This document shows positions 9,166 through 18,689 of a stretch of DNA of 64,000 bases, one piece after another. Within the stretch, counting starts at the first letter, position 1, and each line of letters opens with the position of its first letter. The notes under the pieces are model-generated. The model saw only the letters and a program-made list of their open reading frames with translations, was not told the DNA's origin and ran no database searches. This DNA comes from G965230615 sp965230615 (GTDB lineage: Bacteria; Pseudomonadota; Gammaproteobacteria; HTCC5015). The stretch spans positions 372,001 to 436,000 of the forward strand of contig OZ246012.1 in the NCBI GenBank assembly GCA_965230615.1. Direction: 5' to 3'. A program made the position numbers and the translations under genes.

Positions 9166-10341
9166 ATGTTTATCCAGATAGAAGGTGTTCTATTGTTTTT
9201 GAAAAAAGCAATAGGGTATGCGGTGCTTTTAGTATGTTTAAGTACAGTTTTTCTTACAGCGTGTAGTAAAAAAACTTTAACTAGCGAAGCAGCGGCTAAT
9301 ACTAAAGTCACTAGTGCGGCAAAAAGCGAAAGTACATCGCAGCATGTACGGCCTGAGTTAACAGGCAATGCTACTCTGGCTTTAAATGATACTTGGCAAA
9401 TAGCGACTGAAGCCGGTGTGACTGCGCATAGCTTCAACTTAATATTACCCACTGGTATGACACAAAAACGCCGTTTTTTACTGTACCAGCCTAAGGGTCT
9501 GGTCAAGGGTAAAAGCTATCCGCTTGTGTTTGCTTTGCATGGTTTTGGCGTAAACGCAGAGATTTACAGGCGCTTTGATACCTATGGCGATTTTGAGCGC
9601 TTAGCCGATGAGCATAAGTTTATCCTTGTCTATGGTAATGCTGTATCAAGAAAGCCACAATCAGGCTCAGACCCTTTTTATGCACATACTGGCGTGTGGG
9701 GTATGGGCGAGACAGGAGGGCCTGCTACGGACGTAGCTTACTTGAATCAAGTAGAAGTAGAACTGGAAACAATGCAAATACCTTTTGATCGAGATAAAGT
9801 CTTTATTACAGGAATGTCTAATGGGGGGCAAATGACGCTATATGCTGTACTTGCTCAGCCAGAGCGTTACCTAGCGGCTGCGTCTTCAACACCACCGTTG
9901 CCACGATTTGCTAAGATGCCAGAAAAAATGCCGCCACTCATTTATCACTACAGTATCGGCGATCCTTTTTTTGACGCAACATATGCTCCAAATACACGTA
10001 GAATGATAAAGCAATGGGCGCTGGCTACAGGTGTCTCTGAGTCTGACTTTGATAATGCAAAGTTAACTCTGCTACCAGATCTGGCAGTCGAAGGTAGTGA
10101 TTATAAAGGTGAGCACCCAGCGGCTTTAGCAACAATTGATAGCCGTATAAGCCATGTTGATTATAAAGATACTGATGGTAATGTAAAACTGCGTTTTTAC
10201 GAAATGGATAAAGGCGGGCATGGCATGCCACACCCAGAACAATTTGAGTACTATGCGATTGAAGGCGGTAAGCAGGGCTTTCGTAATCAAGATTTAAATT
10301 CTGTTGATGATATTTGGGAATTTTTTAGTCTGTATCTATAA
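9166..10341 (+). CDS. Lipoprotein esterase of the PHB depolymerase/LpqC type (alpha/beta hydrolase)
   Basis: 391 residues. An N-terminal hydrophobic segment ends in a lipobox (FLTAC, lipidated Cys33), so the protein should be membrane-anchored outside the cytoplasm. From ~residue 90 it is an alpha/beta hydrolase: oxyanion-hole HGFG at 125-128, nucleophile elbow GMSNGG with Ser218, and a C-terminal GGHGMPHPE carrying the probable catalytic His. This pattern is shared by PHB depolymerase-family, feruloyl and acetyl-xylan esterases; the substrate cannot be chosen from sequence. GGAG precedes the ATG. A hairpin at 10371-10397 ends the transcript. Confidence 0.8.
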   Translation: MFIQIEGVLLFLKKAIGYAVLLVCLSTVFLTACSKKTLTSEAAANTKVTSAAKSESTSQHVRPELTGNATLALNDTWQIATEAGVTAHSFNLILPTGMTQKRRFLLYQPKGLVKGKSYPLVFALHGFGVNAEIYRRFDTYGDFERLADEHKFILVYGNAVSRKPQSGSDPFYAHTGVWGMGETGGPATDVAYLNQVEVELETMQIPFDRDKVFITGMSNGGQMTLYAVLAQPERYLAAASSTPPLPRFAKMPEKMPPLIYHYSIGDPFFDATYAPNTRRMIKQWALATGVSESDFDNAKLTLLPDLAVEGSDYKGEHPAALATIDSRISHVDYKDTDGNVKLRFYEMDKGGHGMPHPEQFEYYAIEGGKQGFRNQDLNSVDDIWEFFSLYL

Positions 10342-10370
10342 TGACTTAATTAGATAGAATATCTTAAGCT

Positions 10371-10397
10371 AAGCCCAGTCAATTCAGTACTGGGCTT
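10371..10397 (+). terminator. Terminator of the esterase gene
   Basis: Perfect 9-bp stem AAGCCCAGT (10371-10379) and ACTGGGCTT (10389-10397), followed by TACTTTC. Confidence 0.65.
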
Positions 10398-10623
10398 ACT
10401 TTCAAGTAACAAGTGGTTGTTAACTTTTAAACGAGCCTTGTGTGGTTTTTTAAGTTTTAATTAATCTCAGTGTCACAGATGCAAAGAAAAACCTGAGTTT
10501 CTTTAATCTAATCCAAAAATATTCTGATATGAAGTTTTTTAAACTCACTGTTGTATTATTTTCTCTATTGGCTATTTTAATGAGTCATTATCTTTGATAA
10601 ACCATAGCCACTAATTGACTGAA

Positions 10624-10661
10624 CGCATTGCCTCCATGTTTCTATCATTGGAGGCAATGCG
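10624..10661. repeat. Perfect 12-bp inverted repeat (hairpin)
   Basis: CGCATTGCCTCC (10624-10635) and GGAGGCAATGCG (10650-10661) with a 14-base spacer. It lies just past the stop codon of the leftward gene at 10689, so it may act as its terminator, though no T-run follows. The rest of the 10342-10688 gap holds nothing else I recognise. Confidence 0.6.
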
Positions 10662-10688
10662 TATTACTATAGAGATTATTAAATAAGA

Positions 10689-11591
10689 CTATGGTGCTGC
10701 AATCATGCATTGACCAGGCCCTGTTAGCCAGGCCGGTGGGTTACATTCATCAACGCAGCTTTTCTGAATGTTCGGCTCTTCACCTGGTATTGGCGGCGCA
10801 CCACCAAGAATAGTGAATTCAATTTGAGGGAAGACACAGCCAAACGGTGTAGCGCATTGTCCATCAATATTTTCATAGCCTTCGGGGCAAGGCAGCCGTG
10901 GTCCTTGGATTGGTAGATAAAATTGTTTAGCGACAAAAGTAATACCCATACCAGCAGCTTCTGAGACCTGTCGGTTTACACCCGCGGCAAGCAGCACGCC
11001 ACCATCTTCGATGATCTTGTTTGCCTGCGCCAGCTGTTCACTACTAGCACCCACTTTGTTTAAGTTAATACCTGATATCTGACGAATACGTCGGCTATTG
11101 AGTTTAAATTGGTCAAAGGAAAAGCACGGTGTTGTTATACATACTAAGCCATTATCCTGTAAGCCAGCAAATAAACGACGACCTGGAGTAGGTGTTGCTG
11201 ATTCATAAGCACCTGTGACCTTGAAAGCGCCAAGATTACCAAAGCCTGGAAAATCTTTCGGAATAATACTCCCAGATAATAGCGGTTGATGTCCGTTGCT
11301 TAAAAACTGGAAAGGGTCAAAGCTCAACATGCTGCTATCAACCTCGGCCACATAACACTCAGCTCGTCGAATGCCATCTGCGCAACGTGTCAATTTACGA
11401 TTTACCCGCTTAACAAATATCCCGCCACATAGTGGCGATACACAACGACGAAAGTCGGGGCGTGCTGTAAAAAAGCCTTTAGGGTTAAAATCATCAACAT
11501 CGACAGAGTCTTGTGCATAAGAAGCTGTTGCTCCAAAACCCATCAATAATATAGCGATAAGTGCATATATTTTTACTTTTATTTTATTCAT
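10689..11591 (-). CDS. Exported Cys-rich protein, DUF6748-like N-terminal region
   Basis: 300 residues with a signal peptide (MNKIKVKIYALIAILLMGFG, cleavage after ASYA at ~27), so exported. Residues ~40-75 contain FRRCVSPLCGGIFVKRVNR followed by TRCADG and ECYVAEVD, a pattern I associate with DUF6748-type secreted proteins. The C-terminal third has more paired cysteines (CPEGYENIDGQCATPFGC, CVDECNPP). The many Cys suggest disulfides. Function unknown. AAGGA lies 8 bases before the ATG. Confidence 0.75.
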   Translation of the reverse strand: MNKIKVKIYALIAILLMGFGATASYAQDSVDVDDFNPKGFFTARPDFRRCVSPLCGGIFVKRVNRKLTRCADGIRRAECYVAEVDSSMLSFDPFQFLSNGHQPLLSGSIIPKDFPGFGNLGAFKVTGAYESATPTPGRRLFAGLQDNGLVCITTPCFSFDQFKLNSRRIRQISGINLNKVGASSEQLAQANKIIEDGGVLLAAGVNRQVSEAAGMGITFVAKQFYLPIQGPRLPCPEGYENIDGQCATPFGCVFPQIEFTILGGAPPIPGEEPNIQKSCVDECNPPAWLTGPGQCMIAAP

Positions 11592-12405
11592 AAAAACGTC
11601 CTTACGGTTCAGTATTCCTAAAGTTGTATGGAAATAAAGACCATTTATACTATAAAGACATTAACAGTGCTATATGATGGTATGGCTTTTCTATTGATAA
11701 AAAATATTAAAGAGTATGCTGTATCTGAATATATACAAATGTTTATATAAAGATAAAAAAGATATTATTTTTATAATGAAACTGTCATGATGGCGCGATT
11801 AGTACTAATGAGTTGTAATAAAAAATATTAAAAAGATAATGTAAAGATAAAACCATGACACTTTGTGCAAAATGTTTAATTGTTTTTTATCAGCTATATA
11901 TCACTGGTTTTATACTATATAAGTAGACGATAATTTTTATGATGTAAATGATTGTTTTGTCTCAATGATATTGCGCTTGTTAAGATTACCGCCGATCAAA
12001 ATGACACTGGTGACGGTGTATATGATGTATTATGATCATTAATCATTTTAGGCTGTAAGTGTGGCTCATAAAATTTTAATCGATACACAGTGCATTCAAA
12101 GCGTCTTTTCCGCATCATACTGTGGTGTCAAATGGCTTTGGTGATTCCCTAATTTGCTAGAGACTATCGTGGTTATCTTATTACCACTAGCAACTAAGTT
12201 TGCCGTTATCGGTTAAACTTTAAACAAGTGTTATAGATAGCATCAGCGATAGTGTTTACCTGTTTGGCAATAGGTATTTTTACATAAGTATCGAAGTATA
12301 GTGTCTAAAAGCTCTCTGGATATTTCTAGTGAATGAGGCGTTGCCAGCAGTAGTACTATTTTTAAGAATGCTGATGTTGATCAGTATTTGCTCAATGTTT
12401 TTATA
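11592..12405. other. AT-rich intergenic interval
   Basis: About 0.8 kb, strongly AT-rich. No gene, RNA or clear repeat was recognised; it presumably holds the promoter of the leftward exported-protein gene at 11591. Confidence 0.5.
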
Positions 12406-12696
12406 TTACTGATAAATATTACACTCCGCATAATATATGTTGAGCTTTGCTAGAAAGCGCTTATGCTGCTGATGCTCGTAGTGAATAATAAATGCGGTAT
12501 AGTCTTTGTAATTGTAATGAATAAAATCAATATTACTGATCGTTAAATAAATAGAATAGTATTCATTCGTATTGATGCTCAGTTTCATGCCGCGATTAAC
12601 AATACCATCCAGCATTTCACCATAAACGATAAATTTCTTTGTCTGTTCTAGGTGATAACTTCCCGCTGCAAAAAACTTACCCGCTGTCTTGTCCAT
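12406..12696 (-). CDS. Small hypothetical protein, possibly an EF-Tu domain 2-like beta barrel
   Basis: 96 residues from the ATG at 12696. The frame stays open upstream to a TTG at 12756 (116 residues); neither start has a good ribosome site. The middle segment KFIVYGEMLDGIVNRGMKLS, followed by alternating hydrophobic strands, resembles small one-domain beta barrels related to translation-factor domain 2 (G.V..G.I..GM.V.I). This is inference from pattern only. It stands alone in a very AT-rich stretch. It may be genuine, but the function is unknown. Confidence 0.45.
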   Translation of the reverse strand: MDKTAGKFFAAGSYHLEQTKKFIVYGEMLDGIVNRGMKLSINTNEYYSIYLTISNIDFIHYNYKDYTAFIIHYEHQQHKRFLAKLNIYYAECNIYQ

Positions 12697-12756
12697 AAGA
12701 TAGTCCAAATTTATGTTGCGCCTTAGATTAACAGCATTTTTAATGGAAGGCTTCAA

Positions 12757-13394
12757 ACTTTAGTATGAATATGTATTCGTTGGCAGCCTTCGTGATGACT
12801 AATGAAGTATAAAAAATTAAATATTCATATATATAAATAATTTTAAGATTATAAACATTAGTAGTATTTTCCTTTTCGATAAAGCTTATATTTAGATACA
12901 GGTTTTTGTTGGTGTTTTTTCGTATCTGATGGTTTATTGCGATTCACTTTTTCTGATTTATCTTGTTCAAGATTTTTTATTTTATTGTGTATTTATATTT
13001 GACAGCAAAAATTGTTTACAGAATTAATTTTATTTATTTCTTTTAAAGAAATAAATAAAAAAACTAGTGTGCCTTACTCAGCTTTAGATATTGCATTATT
13101 GGCTTCGCTGTTAGAAGATACTATTGCTCTCGGGTATTCTCTGACAGCAAATATAAGTTATGAGCTATAAATAATAAAAATAGATTGTGATTTAGGCTTG
13201 CTGTAATTGAAAGCATAATTTATTAAGTGGCTAAATAGAACGCATATTAAATTACCGGTCTTTTTTAAAAAGATAGGCGAGGGTATTTTGATGCTTGTGC
13301 ATAGACTGAGGGTTAGCTGACTTTCTATTAGAAGCCTGGTTGGCCTTTAGCTTATGAATAAGATTCATGATAAACATAATATATGGAGAGAAAA
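12757..13394. other. AT-rich intergenic interval with a 33-bp palindrome
   Basis: No gene was recognised. It contains a near-perfect palindrome at 13028-13060, given separately, and the leader of the exported-protein gene at 13395. Confidence 0.5.
13028..13060. repeat. 33-bp palindrome (16-bp arms, single-base centre)
   Basis: The arms TTTTATTTATTTCTTT and AAAGAAATAAATAAAA are exact reverse complements around one base at 13044. Only A, T and one C/G pair per arm are used, so it may be a cruciform-prone or protein-binding site. No gene end is adjacent. Confidence 0.7.
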
Positions 13395-13715
13395 ATGAAA
13401 AAAGTTCATGCAATTCTTGTAGCAGCGGCGATGTTGGTTTTTTCAATGGGTAGTGCATCAGCTGCTGAATTTGCAATGATAAATGGTACGCCGCAATCTG
13501 GTTGGACACTGCAAGCACACCCGCAAGTTTGTATTCATGTTGGTGGTTTTGTAGGTACGCAATGTTATACACCAAAAACATTAAAAAGAAATAGCAATGG
13601 TGAAGTCGCGGCTAACTTTAACTTTTATGCATGGGGTTGCGGTGCTTCTGGCGCTAATGGTTTTAGCGTAAGTGCACCTTACTCAGTAGGATGTCAAGTT
13701 ACAGTTTCGCGCTAA
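13395..13715 (+). CDS. Small exported protein with four cysteines
   Basis: 106 residues from the ATG at 13395, which has a GGAGAG ribosome site; another ATG at 13383 lies upstream of that site and is less likely. A signal peptide ends at SASA (about residue 24). The mature ~82 residues carry four cysteines (VCIHVGG, TQCYTP, WGCGASG, VGCQVTV), enough for two disulfides. I do not recognise the family. A strong hairpin follows at 13777-13808. Confidence 0.75.
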   Translation: MKKVHAILVAAAMLVFSMGSASAAEFAMINGTPQSGWTLQAHPQVCIHVGGFVGTQCYTPKTLKRNSNGEVAANFNFYAWGCGASGANGFSVSAPYSVGCQVTVSR

Positions 13716-13776
13716 TCGGCGATGCTGGTAAAGTGACAATAGATAGCTAAGTTGACAAAATTGGCTTAATTGTCTT

Positions 13777-13808
13777 GAGCGCTCTTGTGCTATCTGGCAA
13801 GAGCGCTC
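13777..13808 (+). terminator. Hairpin after the small exported protein gene
   Basis: Perfect 11-bp stem GAGCGCTCTTG (13777-13787) and CAAGAGCGCTC (13798-13808), 10-base loop. Only a weak T-rich tail follows. It separates two genes and overlaps an alternative upstream start of the next gene, supporting the later ATG at 13857. Confidence 0.6.
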
Positions 13809-13856
13809 TCTATAATTCATTGGTTAAAAGGTTTGATGAATTCAGCAGGGTGTACT

Positions 13857-14648
13857 ATGAATAAACAACTTATAACAATGGCATTGACACACGCTTTAGC
13901 TTTATTTATTGGTGGCTTGTTGATGTTTCTTATATTTTTTAAACAAGACACATCGCAGGTGGGTAACAGTGAGTTGCTTGCGCAGCTGCAGCAAGATAAT
14001 GACCAGCAGCAACTCACAATTAATGCCTTAAACATGCAGATAGTTAATTTGCAGCAATCGCTGGACGCTGTTGCTTTAAGTACGCCACAGAGCCAAATAC
14101 AACAACTGGTGCAGCAACCAATGCAACAAAGTGCGCAGCAACTAGCACAAGATAACCCGAGGATTGTCGAGCAGGAGCGAACTGATGCATTGGTAACTAA
14201 TAGTGTTAGTACTCCGCCAAATGAATATGAACAATATAAAATAAAAACACAATATGCACTTACTCAACTTAATCAGCAAACTGTTGCGTCAGCGTTACCT
14301 GCAAAAGTACAGCATGATTTTTCTACGCAAACAGTGGATACGGATTGGGCAAATGCCAGCGAAAGCAATATCCGTTATCGTTTAGAGTCAATTAATACAG
14401 AAACAGCCTATAGTTTGGATAATGTTGAGTGTCGCAGTAGTCAATGCCGGGTAACCATTAGTGCAACAGACGCTAATCAAAGCCATGAAATATCACAATT
14501 GTTAGCGGGTAAGTTACAAGACAAGGGTTTGTTTGATGCCAAAACCGCCGTTATATCACAACAGCAGCCCGGTAGTCAGGTAGTGGAACTTTATATTATG
14601 GATGGTGAGAACCTTTCTGATATGCTAATTGGAAATAGCATGAAATAA
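13857..14648 (+). CDS. Membrane-anchored Gln-rich coiled-coil protein
   Basis: 263 residues from the ATG at 13857 (AGGG 6 bases upstream). One N-terminal membrane segment (residues ~8-27, ALALFIGGLLMFLIFF). Residues ~35-110 are rich in Gln with a heptad-like pattern (LLAQLQQDNDQQQLTINALN), a likely periplasmic coiled coil. The C-terminal ~90 residues contain ECRSSQCRVTISA, a two-Cys motif seen in many gammaproteobacterial proteins of unknown function. Probably an inner-membrane protein facing the periplasm. The next gene encodes a thioredoxin-fold protein in the same direction; a link is possible through the paired cysteines. Confidence 0.65.
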   Translation: MNKQLITMALTHALALFIGGLLMFLIFFKQDTSQVGNSELLAQLQQDNDQQQLTINALNMQIVNLQQSLDAVALSTPQSQIQQLVQQPMQQSAQQLAQDNPRIVEQERTDALVTNSVSTPPNEYEQYKIKTQYALTQLNQQTVASALPAKVQHDFSTQTVDTDWANASESNIRYRLESINTETAYSLDNVECRSSQCRVTISATDANQSHEISQLLAGKLQDKGLFDAKTAVISQQQPGSQVVELYIMDGENLSDMLIGNSMK

Positions 14649-14816
14649 ACACCTGACAAACCAGGATAAACCAGGCGGCACTTTAGAAAAAACGATAGTT
14701 GGTCTGCATAAACCATATTGTTTTAATAGTGCTATAGCATAGGGTAAATTTTTTTGTCCTAGAGACTAATGGTATACTGGTTGGCATCTGTTGAAATGTA
14801 AATATTGGATAGCCCA

Positions 14817-15338
14817 ATGATCAGACATTTGCTAACTGTTAATATCCGTAAAATTCTTGGTTTTTTGCAGCAATTATTAGTTTTTCTAGTGCTGTTTGCC
14901 ATACTTACCAGTGTTATAGACTGGTGGCGAGGCAGGGATCTCCCTAAGAAAGCGATACCGCTTTTTCAGGCAAATACCATTGATGGTAAAACGATTGACC
15001 TTCAAGCGCTCTCACAAGATCAAGTGGTGGTTGTTTATTTTTGGGCGAGCTGGTGCGGGCCTTGTCGTCTTACAAGTCCTTCAGTGAGCCATTTAAGTCG
15101 TTTTTATCCTGTTGTGAGTGTTGCGATGAGCTCTGGTAGTAACCTTGAGCTGGCAAACTATGCCACCAAACATCGGTATGCGTTTGATGTAATTAATGAT
15201 AATAACCATACGATTGCACGCTTATGGTCAGTGCCTGCCACACCGGTTATCTTATTTATAAAAGATGGTGAGGTGGTCAACCATACTATTGGTGCTAGCT
15301 TTTTACCTGGTTTGTTGTGGCGTGCGTTTTGGGCATAG
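14817..15338 (+). CDS. Membrane-anchored thioredoxin-fold disulfide oxidoreductase (ScsD/TlpA-like)
   Basis: 173 residues from the ATG at 14817; a TTG 12 bases upstream could also start it. One membrane segment (residues ~18-35) followed by a periplasmic thioredoxin fold with WCGPC (Cys80 and Cys83) and the cis-proline loop VPATPVILF. Length and layout match ScsD-type protein disulfide oxidoreductases, which handle thiol redox chemistry in the periplasm. No ScsABC partner genes are present. It lacks the c-type cytochrome maturation context expected of DsbE. Confidence 0.85.
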   Translation: MIRHLLTVNIRKILGFLQQLLVFLVLFAILTSVIDWWRGRDLPKKAIPLFQANTIDGKTIDLQALSQDQVVVVYFWASWCGPCRLTSPSVSHLSRFYPVVSVAMSSGSNLELANYATKHRYAFDVINDNNHTIARLWSVPATPVILFIKDGEVVNHTIGASFLPGLLWRAFWA

Positions 15339-15811
15339 CGATAAAAAACTATAGAAAATGTTGTTGTCGTATTGAGCAGCATGTTTTATTACCTTCATTT
15401 ATCTTATCTTATTCTTATAAGTAAGCTTCACAATATATTTTTACTGCATAGCAATATTTGTGCGAGTGCATGCACGATTTTTTATTGATGTAATGTTTTG
15501 TTATGATCTGTAATTGACTGTAATTTTCTATTCATCATAATCAAAACAACTTAAAGTGTAATTGTGTTTTACATTTTATGTTTGCAGTATGGGTTTTGGG
15601 TTAGCTTTATGTTTTTAAAAGATTTTTTGTTTTTTTTTGTATTGTTTTTAAAGGTTTTGATGTCGTTATTTATTACATTGAAAAAATATCTTTTTCTTAA
15701 GTTGTTGTTTTTATAAAAGTTTAAAATGTGGCATCGAAAGTGCTATTAAAACTATGTTTAAAAATATGATTTATGGGATTTTTTAAAATAACATTAAATA
15801 AGGACAAGAGC
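15339..15811. other. T-rich intergenic interval
   Basis: About 0.47 kb with long T runs near 15620-15720. It precedes the PEP-CTERM gene and probably carries its promoter. No gene or clear signal could be defined. Confidence 0.5.
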
Positions 15812-16363
15812 ATGAAAGGCTTTAAATATATTTTGACATTGCTATTAATGACTGTCAGTTTTCAGGCCGCTGCAGTACCCATTGCGAACTGGTCTGTTTC
15901 TGGCCCAGGAACAACTGATGTGGAGCAGATTGCGAATGTGGCTGATATTAGTTATTCACTAAACCCTGCAGGCTTTAGTGATGTGAGTTGGGCTGTCACG
16001 GCTGTTGCTGGTGAAGCTGGCGACTATACATTTGACTGGAATTATAGCGGTTTCCATGCGTTTTTTCAGGTCACTGCTTTTCTAAGTTCTTCATTAGGTG
16101 ACACATTAGTTAATGCAGGTCCACAAAATTGTTGTTCAAGTCCATCTGCGGGTTTTAATTTCGACGGCACCTATACCTTTACAGGTTTAAATGCAGGTGA
16201 TACGTTTGGCTTTACTTTTGGTGGCAGCAATGTTGATCGCAATAATGTGTTAAGAGGTAACTTAAACTTGGTGCAACATGTGGCGACACCCGAACCGGCA
16301 TCAATCGCGATTTTAGCGATGGCTTTATTAGGCTTAAGTTTTGCTAAGCGTCGTCAAGTTTAA
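15812..16363 (+). CDS. PEP-CTERM sorting-signal exported protein
   Basis: 183 residues from the ATG at 15812 (AAGGA 8 bases upstream). A signal peptide (MKGFKYILTLLLMTVSFQAA) leads. The C-terminus is a classic PEP-CTERM signal: PEP, then a hydrophobic helix (SIAILAMALLGLSFA) and KRR. Such signals are processed by exosortase during export in exopolysaccharide-making Gram-negatives. The middle is Gly/Asn/aromatic-rich with predicted beta strands and two adjacent cysteines (NCCSS). Its role is unknown. A terminator follows at 16391. Confidence 0.9.
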   Translation: MKGFKYILTLLLMTVSFQAAAVPIANWSVSGPGTTDVEQIANVADISYSLNPAGFSDVSWAVTAVAGEAGDYTFDWNYSGFHAFFQVTAFLSSSLGDTLVNAGPQNCCSSPSAGFNFDGTYTFTGLNAGDTFGFTFGGSNVDRNNVLRGNLNLVQHVATPEPASIAILAMALLGLSFAKRRQV

Positions 16364-16390
16364 GTTCGCGTAAAGTATTAAGCTTTTAAG

Positions 16391-16420
16391 AGCGCCTCTA
16401 TATATAGGGGCGCTTTTTTT
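16391..16420 (+). terminator. Terminator after the PEP-CTERM gene
   Basis: AGCGCCTCTA pairs with TAGGGGCGCT (one G-T), followed by seven T. It lies between convergent genes. Confidence 0.85.
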
Positions 16421-16431
16421 ATAAGCAATGC

Positions 16432-16671
16432 CTAGGGCATATGGCTGATTTCGTAGTCTAAAGCAGAGTAAAGTGTTGAGCCCACTTTAAAGTCTTCCGG
16501 CATTTCATCCCATAAGGCAAGTAATGTAGAGTCGGCTGAAGTCAGTATTTGTTGATGCAGCTTGGAAGTCAGCTCCGGATCGCTGAAAGGAATGTGGATC
16601 TGATGCTTAATTTTTAAGATTTGCACCATCTTAGTTATTTTGCGTAATGAGGTATTGGATAAAACAGACAT
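16432..16671 (-). CDS. Small conserved protein, paralogue of the one at 18690
   Basis: 79 residues with no signal peptide. It shares a clear pattern with the product at 18690-19013: TK[MI]VQ.L..K.Q, then IPFSD..L.S..H.QILT.AD..L..LW..MP.DF...ST. The conserved core covers nearly the whole protein, so this pair defines a small family present at least twice here. The two copies flank the lysozyme and membrane-protein genes. No family name recognised; predicted mostly helical and cytoplasmic. Confidence 0.7.
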   Translation of the reverse strand: MSVLSNTSLRKITKMVQILKIKHQIHIPFSDPELTSKLHQQILTSADSTLLALWDEMPEDFKVGSTLYSALDYEISHMP

Positions 16672-16942
16672 CGTTTTCCATGGTTATGAAGTAATGAGTG
16701 GTAGATATAACATATTCATACTGCTCGTTACGACCGGTCAGAGGGGCTGTTATTACGATTTTACAGTTTTTTAAAATTATGCTCTTTTTACAATAGCGTG
16801 GTCTTGGTCAACTTGTGATTATTTATCGCATAAATGCATATTGTCTGTAATGGTTCGTAATTGATCAGTCTGCAGGATAAGGTATATGCTCTTCGTTATC
16901 GTGAACCTAATATAATAATGATTTTAGAAAGAGGGTAAGCCC

Positions 16943-17809
16943 TTGGCTGTTTTTCGTTTTCATAATATGCGGCATATTGTTTTTAAAGTAATTGCGGTAT
17001 TTTTAGTAATGTGTGTGCCGGGGGCATTATTAGTCGTTTACCTATTTGAACCATCTGATAAAACCCACTTGTCTTCTGAGGCTAGCCCGGCAAATCCATC
17101 AGCTGTTACTGTTTCTGCAGTGGCTAACAATATTAGCCAGACAGCGACGAATACATATACAAAGGGTATTGATGTTTCTCATTATCAGGGAACAGTTGAT
17201 TGGCAGGCTGTTGCGGTATCTGGTGTTCGCTTTGCTTATATCAAAGCGACCGATGGTATAAGGCATGTCGATCATCAGTTCCATACCAATTGGCAAGGAG
17301 TGGCTGCTACTGATATACATCGTGGGGCTTATCATTTTTTCTTGCCTCAGGATGACCCCGTAGCGCAGGCTAAACATTTTGTCGCGACTATCGGTGACTT
17401 AGGTGATACTGATTTACCACCAGTGCTAGATATTGAGATTGCTAATAATATAAAAGATGCCACAATTGAACATAATGTTTTAGTGTGGCTAGAGACTGTT
17501 GAAAAAGCAACCGGACGCCGGCCTATCGTATATACGGACAATGCTTTTGCTGACGATGCACTCAATGATAAACGCTTTACCCGTTACCCTTTATGGATTG
17601 CAGACTATGCGAGCAAAATACATAAAGTGCCTGGGCCATGGCAGCACAGTCAATGGAAAATCTGGCAGTATTCCTCACAAGGCAAAGTGGCGGGTATTGA
17701 GAGTAGTGTGGACTTAGATAAATTCAATGGTAGCCTGAGTGCTTTGCAAGCTTTTATTGCTGATTCACATATTCAGTCGTCCAGTATTCAATTAGGACGA
17801 AATGAATAA
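16943..17809 (+). CDS. GH25 lysozyme (N,O-diacetylmuramidase), membrane-anchored
   Basis: 288 residues from a TTG start with GAGGG 9 bases upstream; the next ATG, at 16967, has no ribosome site. One N-terminal membrane segment (residues ~11-34), then a short linker. The GH25 barrel begins at KGIDVSHYQG with Asp77 and continues through FAYIKATDG and PPVLDIE with the catalytic Asp163/Glu165 pair. GH25 enzymes cut the N-acetylmuramic acid beta-1,4 bond of peptidoglycan. It overlaps the next gene by 8 bp, so the two are translated together. It could be a phage remnant or a housekeeping muramidase; no other phage genes are near. Confidence 0.93.
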   Translation: MAVFRFHNMRHIVFKVIAVFLVMCVPGALLVVYLFEPSDKTHLSSEASPANPSAVTVSAVANNISQTATNTYTKGIDVSHYQGTVDWQAVAVSGVRFAYIKATDGIRHVDHQFHTNWQGVAATDIHRGAYHFFLPQDDPVAQAKHFVATIGDLGDTDLPPVLDIEIANNIKDATIEHNVLVWLETVEKATGRRPIVYTDNAFADDALNDKRFTRYPLWIADYASKIHKVPGPWQHSQWKIWQYSSQGKVAGIESSVDLDKFNGSLSALQAFIADSHIQSSSIQLGRNE

Positions 17810-18680
17810 AATGTTAGTTGAAAATGCCGTGTATCGTCACTGGCTTAAATATCAGCATATTGTATTACCTTTACTTATTATTTCTTGTGCCTATCTGGCT
17901 TATATTGGCTTTTTCTCTTGGTTAGTGCATTGGTTGTTGATCTCGCATGTAAATAATGTAAGCCAGAACTATTTGCATTCAGCCAGCCTTGCGCGCAGCG
18001 AATTGTTGGGCTTATTAAGTGCCAGCAAAACAGTATTAGCCATATTGCACAGCAGCCAAGCCGGTGTGAATTTAATTGTTGATGCGCAAATTCAATTAGG
18101 ACAATCCTTAAATGTCATCTTTGAGCTGATTAATCATTCCTGGTTAGTTTCGGTTATATCATTGGCCGCTATTGAAGCCTGGAAGTTGCTGTTGGATTTA
18201 AGCTATTTTTCTATGGCAAAGATATTGGTCGTGTTTTTCCTTTGTTATGGCTTGCACTTTGCTTTGCGCCGATATAAGCATACCTTGCCGGTGTCTAATG
18301 CTTTGTTAAAACTCTCAGATAGCTTGTTGTTTATCGTGTTGTTAGTGCATTTTATTTTCCCTGTGTCGGTATTTGTGACAGCCACTGTTGGGGAACACTA
18401 TTTTTCCAGTCATAAAGCGGCGCTGCATAGCCGCTATCGTGAAATACAGTCAGAGCTGCCAGCCTATAATATGGATAGTGGTTTAAAAGATCAGGTAAAG
18501 CAAGGTGTCGAGCATTTTAAGGTCAGCCAGAAAAAACTGCATTTGCATATTACCACGCTTACGCATTTAACAGCTCAATATACTATTTACTCGCTAGCAG
18601 AATTTATTTTATTGCCGCTGATGTTTGTAATTGTTTTTTCTATTTTAACGCGAATATTATTTCGACGACTTCTGTTATAA
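17802..18680 (+). CDS. Hypothetical integral membrane protein, coupled to the GH25 lysozyme
   Basis: 292 residues, starting 8 bp inside the end of the lysozyme gene. Four or five hydrophobic helices can be seen (about 18-40, 105-125, 138-155, 167-195 and 265-285), with a soluble stretch at ~200-255 containing LHSRYREIQSELPAYNMD. No known family recognised. Its tight coupling suggests it works with the muramidase, for instance to place or restrain it at the inner membrane. This is inference. Confidence 0.65.
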   Translation: MNKMLVENAVYRHWLKYQHIVLPLLIISCAYLAYIGFFSWLVHWLLISHVNNVSQNYLHSASLARSELLGLLSASKTVLAILHSSQAGVNLIVDAQIQLGQSLNVIFELINHSWLVSVISLAAIEAWKLLLDLSYFSMAKILVVFFLCYGLHFALRRYKHTLPVSNALLKLSDSLLFIVLLVHFIFPVSVFVTATVGEHYFSSHKAALHSRYREIQSELPAYNMDSGLKDQVKQGVEHFKVSQKKLHLHITTLTHLTAQYTIYSLAEFILLPLMFVIVFSILTRILFRRLLL

Positions 18681-18689
18681 GGCTATTCT

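Noticed and set aside
13785..13856. Upstream start for the Gln-rich coiled-coil gene
   Set aside because: It lies within the hairpin that follows the previous gene; the ATG at 13857 has a ribosome site and gives a normal membrane-anchor start.
16943..18680. GH25 lysozyme plus membrane protein as a phage endolysin-holin cassette
   Set aside because: The lysozyme is membrane-anchored, the partner is far larger than a holin, and no other phage genes are nearby.
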